From positions 1-24,230 of the IMG/VR virus record IMGVR_UViG_3300010158_000308: DNA of 24,230 nucleotides, one strand, 5' to 3'. Below are positions 20,001 through 24,230 of this stretch, one piece after another. How positions within the stretch are numbered: the first letter of the stretch is position 1; every line of letters begins with the position of its first letter. The notes beneath the pieces are model-generated. The model was not told the origin of the DNA, ran no database searches, and saw nothing but the letters and a program-made list of their open reading frames with translations. A program made the translations under genes and the position numbers. The DNA comes from a virus.

Positions 20001-20355
20001 CCTGATAGCCCGGCTTACGTCCGCCACAGGCCCGGACGTGGAGCTTGATGCGGCGATTGAGATGGCGATTGACCCTGATGAAACCACGCCCGACGAGTGC
20101 CTTAGATTTTTGCAAATAGCATTATGCGAACGCGCTGAACCGCCGACTTACACCGATTCGATCGACGCCGCGCTGAGGCTGGTGCCGGATGGGTGGAGGT
20201 TTTATTCTTTGGCGCGTGCATCCCGAGAGCGGTGGATTGCTACGGTTGAAATAACCAATACTAAACGCATGTTCTGCCGGTGCTGGTTTAATGGAAATGC
20301 CACAACCGCCCCACTGGCGATATGCATCGCCGCGATGAAAGCGAGGGCCGGATGA
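19993..20355 (+). CDS. Conserved-type phage protein of unknown function
   Basis: A 120-residue protein of a type often seen in phage genomes: an N-terminal ARLTSATGPDVELDAAIEMA helix, then PPTYTDSIDAALRLVPDGWR and a C-terminal basic/aromatic part ending PLAICIAAMKARAG. I know the pattern but not a function. Eight-base overlap with the ASCH-like gene and an ATGA overlap with the next start show close coupling. Confidence 0.65.
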   Translation: MTDLIARLTSATGPDVELDAAIEMAIDPDETTPDECLRFLQIALCERAEPPTYTDSIDAALRLVPDGWRFYSLARASRERWIATVEITNTKRMFCRCWFNGNATTAPLAICIAAMKARAG

Positions 20356-20438
20356 CCCGCACCGTTGACGACGTGATCGCGGATTGGACGCATCGGCGTC
20401 GAACGCAAGGCGACGAGGACTTCGCGACGACGAACTGA
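20352..20438 (+). CDS. 28-residue frame, possibly the first part of a frameshifted gene
   Basis: ATG 20352 overlaps the previous stop (ATGA) and reads MTRTVDDVIADWTHRRRTQG then DEDFATTN to a TGA at 20436-20438. It ends where the following frame begins. If a one-base backward shift occurs near 20426, reading continues as DDELMLAEVKRL into the next frame, giving one protein of about 56 residues. Either two tiny coupled genes or one gene with a frameshift. Confidence 0.5.
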   Translation: MTRTVDDVIADWTHRRRTQGDEDFATTN

Positions 20439-20521
20439 TGCTGGCCGAGGTCAAGCGGCTACGGGATGCGCTGGATCATGCGCTAACTGAGTTAGAGGTG
20501 TGGCGCTACGGCGGAATTTAA
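20438..20521 (+). CDS. 27-residue frame, possibly the second part of the same gene
   Basis: ATG 20438 shares a base with the preceding stop (TGATG) and reads MLAEVKRLRDALDHALTELE then VWRYGGI. It is a clean amphipathic helix. In the same frame the bases just before the ATG encode DDEL, which continues smoothly from the previous peptide, so the split may be a frameshift. No ribosome binding site of its own is visible. Confidence 0.5.
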   Translation: MLAEVKRLRDALDHALTELEVWRYGGI

Positions 20522-20540
20522 GGGGGACACAACTCAAAAC

Positions 20541-20569
20541 TTGAACCCCAACCCGTAACGTAACATAAC
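20541..20569 (+). promoter_or_regulatory. Weak promoter candidate (TTGAAC-17-CATAAC)
   Basis: TTGAAC (20541-20546), 17 bases, CATAAC (20564-20569). It lies in the only non-coding gap of the region, start near 20576, with GGAGATGAA before ATG 20604. The -10 is part of a pentanucleotide repeat. It would drive the genes from 20604. Confidence 0.4.
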
Positions 20570-20573
20570 ATAA
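20554..20573. repeat. Four tandem pentanucleotides (CGTAA x2, CATAA x2)
   Basis: CGTAACGTAACATAACATAA is a run of four 5-bp units, differing only at the second base. It overlaps the -10 of the weak promoter. Copy number could vary by slippage and change promoter spacing. Confidence 0.7.
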
Positions 20574-20603
20574 CGCAGGCTAAGCCTGACAACCGGAGAT
20601 GAA

Positions 20604-20864
20604 ATGGCCACCATACCAATCTGCGCTATCTGCGGCGGTAGAGGCTGGGGACATATCTGCGCGGGGACGGTATCTCCGCAGATGTTTGCCCGAGCAACCG
20701 GTGTCGCGATGATGGAGGTTCTATACCCCACACCGCCCGCAAAGCCCGCTAAGCCGGTTTCAGGGTTTGCCCCGCAAGGTCAGTGCGCTCACTGTGACGC
20801 TGCCCGCGTAGCCGCCGCTGAGAGGCAACTGAGGCACAGAAATAAGAGGAAGGGGACCCAATGA
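20604..20864 (+). CDS. Small zinc-ribbon-like protein
   Basis: An 86-residue protein with GGAGATGAA before ATG 20604. It has CAICGGRGWGHIC at about 7-19 and CAHCDAAR at about 61-68, four Cys plus His that could hold one zinc, separated by a Pro/Ala/Lys linker (PTPPAKPAKPV). The C-terminus is basic (RQLRHRNKRKGTQ). Nucleic-acid binding is plausible. Its stop overlaps the next start (ATGA). Confidence 0.6.
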   Translation: MATIPICAICGGRGWGHICAGTVSPQMFARATGVAMMEVLYPTPPAKPAKPVSGFAPQGQCAHCDAARVAAAERQLRHRNKRKGTQ

Positions 20865-21343
20865 ACCATCTGGACAATATCAAGGTCGGCGATCTGGTTG
20901 TGCTCGTCGGTCGATGGCGTGTGGAAGAAAGACTTGTCCGCCGCGTGACAAAAAACTTAGTGTGGGTGAGGGGTGTCGCGCAATCGTTTAAGCGTAGCGA
21001 CGGCAAAGACACATCATGGAACACCCCGCCGGAATACCCGTTTATCGCGACGGTGACTGATGCGAGAATGGAAACCGCCGCGTGCGATAATCGTCTGGCT
21101 GTGAGGCGAATTTCCAGGGAATACAAAGGGCAAAATACCGAACTCGATGTGTCCATCGAAAGCATCCGTAAGGACTGCGGACACATCGACAGTCAAATCT
21201 ACGCGATGGAGCATAGGGTTACGAAAATGTCCGCCGACCTAGAGAAGATGAAAGCCGACCGACTGGCGCATTCCGAACGGGTGGTAAAAGCCGTCGAGGC
21301 GCTTAAAGCGCTTGGGTTTACCGAGGAAGGGGATGCGGCGTGA
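20861..21343 (+). CDS. Hypothetical protein with beta N-terminus and coiled-coil C-terminus
   Basis: A 160-residue protein. The first 70 residues (KVGDLVVLVGRWRVEERLVR; TKNLVWVRGVAQSFKR) look like a small beta barrel, and residues about 85-150 are a long coiled coil (IDSQIYAMEHRVTKMSADLE, KMKADRLAHSERVVKAVEAL). No family recognised. ATG 20861 overlaps the previous stop; its TGA shares a base with the next ATG (TGATG). Confidence 0.65.
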   Translation: MNHLDNIKVGDLVVLVGRWRVEERLVRRVTKNLVWVRGVAQSFKRSDGKDTSWNTPPEYPFIATVTDARMETAACDNRLAVRRISREYKGQNTELDVSIESIRKDCGHIDSQIYAMEHRVTKMSADLEKMKADRLAHSERVVKAVEALKALGFTEEGDAA

Positions 21344-21519
21344 TGGTTTTGATGTGGGCGTTCAGCATTTACGCCGTTGGCACGACCACGCTAGTTGGCC
21401 GGTCGCCGCCATCCTATCCGACCGAGCAAATCTGCAAAATGTCGGCGCAAGAACTTGTGGTCCCCGGCAAAACGTTTGCCGTATGCAACGCGCAATTGGT
21501 GGATAGGGTCGGCCCGTGA
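21343..21519 (+). CDS. 58-residue protein with hydrophobic N-terminus
   Basis: Starts at ATG 21343, sharing a base with the previous stop. Reads MVLMWAFSIYAVGTTTLVGR, a signal-peptide-like hydrophobic start, then a soluble part with two Cys (QICKMSAQELV; FAVCNAQL). The hydrophobic stretch has no positive residues ahead of it, so export is uncertain. It is coupled to a second small membrane protein by a GTGA overlap. Unrecognised. Confidence 0.55.
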   Translation: MVLMWAFSIYAVGTTTLVGRSPPSYPTEQICKMSAQELVVPGKTFAVCNAQLVDRVGP

Positions 21520-21692
21520 GGAACACACTGATCAGGATGATGGGTGTGGCGCTGCTGATCGGGGCCATCAGCTTTTGCATGGGGGTTTACACCCTTTTGT
21601 CGGGTCCGACGGATTGTCGGGTCCTGACGACCGACCACAGCGCATTATACGCCGACCGTATGGCGGTTAGGTGGGTTGGTATGGACCGTTAG
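21516..21692 (+). CDS. 58-residue single-pass membrane protein
   Basis: GTG 21516 overlaps the previous stop. RNTLIRM is a basic start followed by a clear membrane segment (MGVALLIGAISFCMGVYTLL, about 8-28) and a soluble tail of 30 residues with one Cys. Topology would be N-terminus in the cytoplasm. As the last gene before packaging and beside another small hydrophobic protein, it could be an envelope or superinfection-exclusion protein, but there is no direct evidence. Confidence 0.55.
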   Translation: MRNTLIRMMGVALLIGAISFCMGVYTLLSGPTDCRVLTTDHSALYADRMAVRWVGMDR

Positions 21693-21700
21693 AACGAGTG

Positions 21701-21746
21701 ACGGTAACTTGTATGGCGTGATACAGTGTCTCACATTCCATACCGT
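21701..21746. promoter_or_regulatory. Nested inverted repeat before the terminase genes
   Basis: GTATGG (21711-21716) pairs with CCATAC (21738-21743) and encloses GTGA (21718-21721) with TCAC (21731-21734); outside lie ACGGTA (21701-21706) and ACCGT (21742-21746), which can also pair. It sits directly before AAAAGGAAG, the ribosome binding site of terS. It could be an operator, an mRNA structure controlling TerS, or part of a packaging site. No good promoter hexamers are seen here. Confidence 0.4.
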
Positions 21747-21763
21747 TTAAAAGGAAGCATCTA

Positions 21764-22204
21764 GTGTCTAAGCGCGTTCCCCTAGATCAGCGCAAGCCCA
21801 TGGGCCGTCCTAAAACGCCCATCGATCTCAAAGCCGTGGAAAATGCCGCGTCCATTGGATGCACGCCTGATGAAATCGCTGCCGTGCTGGGTATATGCCA
21901 AGCGACGTTTTTCATCAGGAAGGCCGCTGAGCCGGAAATCAACGAAGCTATCGAACGGGGCCGGAAGCATGGCCGCGCCACACTGCGGCGGTTGCAGTGG
22001 CAGGGGGCACAGGCAGGCAACCCCACAATGCTTATATGGCTGGGCAAGCAGCTACTCGGCCAGAGGGACAAGTTTGACCATGCCATCTCCACCCCCGTTA
22101 GTGCAGCCACAGACGCCGATCTCCTCGCTATCGCGAGCGCAGGCGGCAGCGCTGATACTCCATCGGAGGGAGTGCAGGAAAAGCTTTCGGGCGTTTTGCA
22201 TTGA
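21764..22204 (+). CDS. terS: Terminase small subunit-like protein
   Basis: A 146-residue protein starting at GTG 21764 after AAAAGGAAG. The N-terminal HTH (DLKAVENAASIGCTPDEIAA, VLGICQATFFIRK) is followed by a helical oligomerisation region (EINEAIERGRKHGRATLRRL) and PTMLIWLGKQLLGQRDK, a pattern typical of phage small terminases. TerS recognises phage DNA and recruits the large subunit. The C-terminal 41 residues are encoded in DNA that also encodes the beginning of TerL in another frame, an unusually long overlap. Identification rests on motif and position next to TerL. Confidence 0.75.
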   Translation: MSKRVPLDQRKPMGRPKTPIDLKAVENAASIGCTPDEIAAVLGICQATFFIRKAAEPEINEAIERGRKHGRATLRRLQWQGAQAGNPTMLIWLGKQLLGQRDKFDHAISTPVSAATDADLLAIASAGGSADTPSEGVQEKLSGVLH

Positions 22205-23561
22205 GGCACTTAAGCCGTTTGGCCGCACGCCAGCGCCACATCATCTATTGGTAATCGACGAGCTTCAGGGCTTGTCTGACGGCTCGTATGACCGGCTGAT
22301 GGTATCAATGCCGCCAGGATCGGCAAAATCTTTTTACGCAAAGCTGTTTATTGCGTGGTGGCTGGCCAAGGGCAATCAGAACGTCATAGGGGCATCGCAT
22401 ACCGGCGATTATGCCGACAAGATCAGTCGCGAAGTCAAACACATCATCGTCGAGAATTCATCGCTGCTTGGCTACGGGCTTACCCGTGATGCTGTGGACC
22501 TATGGGGGACCACGAATAACGGGGAATACAAGGCAACCGGCATAGGTGGCTCAATCGCTGGGTTCCGCGCCGATCTGGCGATGATCGATGATCCTGTGAG
22601 GGGCCGTGAACAGGCGGAAAGCGAGACATACCGCGAAAAGGCTTGGGATTGGCTGAACGCCGATCTGCGGTCGCGTGCAAAGCCTGGGCAAAAAATCGCG
22701 CTCATTATGACCCGCTGGCACCAGGATGACCTTGGCGGCAGGCTTCTTGCGGCTCAGGGTGATAGATGGCGCGTGGTAAGCCTGCCAGCCCAAGCGCTCG
22801 ATAATGACCCGTTAGGCCGCGCACCAGGGGAATGGTTGTGGGATAACGATCCCAACTATCCATACGGCCAGGAACTTCGCAGTCAGAAAGCCGAATACGA
22901 GCAAAATGGCGCAATGCGGGATTGGCAATCGCTATTCCAGCAAGACCCTAAATCTCCCGAAGGCGCGCTATTCAAGATCGCCAACATTCAGATATTGGAC
23001 GAAACGCCCAACCTGCGGGGCGCGACCATTGGCAGTGGATGGGATTTTGCGGCGACAAAAAAGATCGGCACAAACAACCCCGACTGGTCAGCGCGCATTA
23101 AAATGGCGCGATTGCCAAGTGGATTGTATGTCATCCTCGACGCGTGGCGCGACAGGGGCGGGCCGGATGAGGTTGACGGGTGGCTTTTGAACATCAGCAC
23201 GCAAGATCGGTTGGACACACCGAGCGTCAAAATCAGCCTACCGCAAGACCCTGGAGCCGCCGGAAAGTCCAAAAGTCTCGCAAATTCCCGGCTTTTAACC
23301 GGACATAACGTTATTATCACCCCAGAACAGGGGGATAAAGCCACTCGCGCGTATCCCGTGATCTCACAAGCCAACGCCGGGAACCTCGCGATAGTCAAAG
23401 CGCCGTGGAACCGAGTGTTGATTGATGAAATGGCAGCGTTTCCGAACGGGACGTATGACGATCAGATTGACGCGTTGTCGCGAGCATTCTCTATCGTTGG
23501 ATTGGGAAACCGGCCTATATCCATATCCAACGAGTTATTGGCAGCACTGGGGCAGCGTTGA
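22080..23561 (+). CDS. terL: Terminase large subunit
   Basis: A 493-residue packaging motor. ATPase: Walker A SMPPGSAKSFYAK (about 77-89), Walker B ADLAMIDDP (about 160-168) and ALIMTRWHQDDLGGRL, typical of the terminase_6-like group. Nuclease: GSGWDFAATKK with the first catalytic Asp (about 320) and TYDDQIDALSRAF near the C-terminus (about 460-472). The protein is complete and ends in the portal start (TGATG). ATG 22080 gives a 125-base overlap with terS; no later ATG/GTG/TTG precedes the conserved core, so the overlap is probably real. It translocates DNA into the prohead and cuts it. Confidence 0.92.
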   Translation: MPSPPPLVQPQTPISSLSRAQAAALILHRRECRKSFRAFCIEALKPFGRTPAPHHLLVIDELQGLSDGSYDRLMVSMPPGSAKSFYAKLFIAWWLAKGNQNVIGASHTGDYADKISREVKHIIVENSSLLGYGLTRDAVDLWGTTNNGEYKATGIGGSIAGFRADLAMIDDPVRGREQAESETYREKAWDWLNADLRSRAKPGQKIALIMTRWHQDDLGGRLLAAQGDRWRVVSLPAQALDNDPLGRAPGEWLWDNDPNYPYGQELRSQKAEYEQNGAMRDWQSLFQQDPKSPEGALFKIANIQILDETPNLRGATIGSGWDFAATKKIGTNNPDWSARIKMARLPSGLYVILDAWRDRGGPDEVDGWLLNISTQDRLDTPSVKISLPQDPGAAGKSKSLANSRLLTGHNVIITPEQGDKATRAYPVISQANAGNLAIVKAPWNRVLIDEMAAFPNGTYDDQIDALSRAFSIVGLGNRPISISNELLAALGQR

Positions 23562-24230
23562 TGGATATCTGGAAGACGATCAGGGGTCGGTGGCAGCGCG
23601 CCGCACAACCCAGCCCAGCGGCTCGTATGGCCCCCGTGTTTGATCGTCCAGACCTGACTTCGCCCCCTTTGCGTGTGACGCAACATATGTTGGACGAACT
23701 TTCTCGGAAAACTGGAACGAGGTCAGGCACGCCACCGCGTGATCCGTTCACCGGCTTACCCAAACCGCCTCCGGGCGTGATCCCTGATGGCCCTAAACTG
23801 GCAATGGACAGTGCAATAGGCCAACCCGAGGCGCAGCAATTCTTTGCGACATGGGCAACCGCTGGGGTGTGGGGCGAAGGGCAGTATTTTCTCGGCTACC
23901 CATACCTTGCCGAATTGGCTCAGCGACCGGAATACCGACACATCAGCGAGACTATCGCGGGGCTGATGACGCGGAAATGGATCAAACTGATAAGCGCCAG
24001 CGACACCGAGAGCGGGGCGCTTGCGGACAAGATTACAAAACTCGACGAAGCGATGAAGCGATACGATCTGCGTGGGGCGTTTAACAAAGCCATGACCCTT
24101 GATGGTTTCATGGGTATGGGCATGATCTACGTCGATCTTGGGGTGACGGACAACCCCGACGAACTGAAAACGCCGTTGCTGCGGGATAAAACCGGTAAAT
24201 TGACCAGCGCTAAGATTGATAAGGGCAGCC
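23561..24230 (+). CDS. Portal protein, DUF1073-type, N-terminal part (cut by the window)
   Basis: An open frame from ATG 23561, overlapping the terL stop, to the window end: 223 codons without a stop. After a Pro/Arg-rich leader of about 80 residues come FFATWATAGVWGEGQYFLGY, YLAELAQRPEYRHISETIAG, MTRKWIKLIS and FNKAMTLDGFMGMGMIYVDL, which match the start of the phage portal family listed as DUF1073. The position directly after terL fits. Members of this family sometimes carry an extra C-terminal enzyme domain, which cannot be seen here. Confidence 0.8.
   Translation, partial: MDIWKTIRGRWQRAAQPSPAARMAPVFDRPDLTSPPLRVTQHMLDELSRKTGTRSGTPPRDPFTGLPKPPPGVIPDGPKLAMDSAIGQPEAQQFFATWATAGVWGEGQYFLGYPYLAELAQRPEYRHISETIAGLMTRKWIKLISASDTESGALADKITKLDEAMKRYDLRGAFNKAMTLDGFMGMGMIYVDLGVTDNPDELKTPLLRDKTGKLTSAKIDKGS

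Overview
The window reads as about 24 kb of a tailed double-stranded DNA phage (or prophage) of an alphaproteobacterium. Phage origin is shown by a terminase small/large subunit pair and the start of a portal gene at the right edge, a DnaB-type helicase with a RusA resolvase, an ERF/YqaJ recombination pair, a BRO/ANT antirepressor, a small membrane protein/lipoprotein pair at the left edge, and gene packing with dozens of 1-4 base start/stop overlaps. The alphaproteobacterial host is inferred from two families largely restricted to that class, GapR (DUF2312) and GcrA. I cannot resolve the family or genus. No integrase, tRNA, rRNA, CRISPR array or insertion sequence was seen.

Layout. 1-733 (+): tail end of an unidentified frame, then a small membrane protein and a putative lipoprotein, perhaps lysis-related. 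730-6519 (-): one leftward operon of 14 genes. In transcription order it holds a small helical protein, a DUF262 protein, a zinc-motif protein, small unknowns, ERF annealing protein, YqaJ exonuclease, a DUF3268 zinc protein, an HNH protein and small unknowns. The operon collides head-on with the left-edge genes so that the two stop codons share the bases TTAA. 6520-6638: a divergent control region with two face-to-face promoters of identical hexamers (TTGACG-17-CAATCT). 6639-13663 (+): a Cro-like regulator, HTH/zinc protein, GapR-like protein, RusA, DnaB, an SNF2-type helicase overlapping a DNA methyltransferase, a replication-type protein and a GcrA homologue.

13664-14080 (+) has no protein gene but holds two promoter-hairpin-terminator arrangements that could be small RNAs, a tandemly duplicated terminator hairpin and a well-formed operator/promoter. 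14081-16023 (+): small, mostly unknown proteins ending with a mini-HTH protein. 16024-16571: about 550 bases without a convincing gene, starting with a promoter embedded in a 10-bp hairpin and containing several compact hairpins; it may be a long structured leader or a noncoding RNA. 16636-17819: a MazG-like helical protein and ThyX. 17839-21692: a second mini-HTH regulator (paralogue of the first) apparently on a leaderless transcript, the antirepressor, an ASCH-like protein and small unknowns, including a possible frameshifted gene and two 58-residue membrane proteins. 21693-24230: a nested inverted repeat, TerS, TerL and the beginning of a DUF1073-type portal.

How it fits together (inference): the divergent region is the early switch. 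Leftward transcription makes recombination functions; rightward transcription makes replication, DNA methylation and host-like regulators (GapR, GcrA), then nucleotide metabolism, a second control node and packaging. The methyltransferase with GcrA (a family whose known members act at methylated DNA) and GapR suggests the phage engages the host methylation-dependent cell-cycle circuitry. All promoter and RNA calls were made by eye and need a scored scan.
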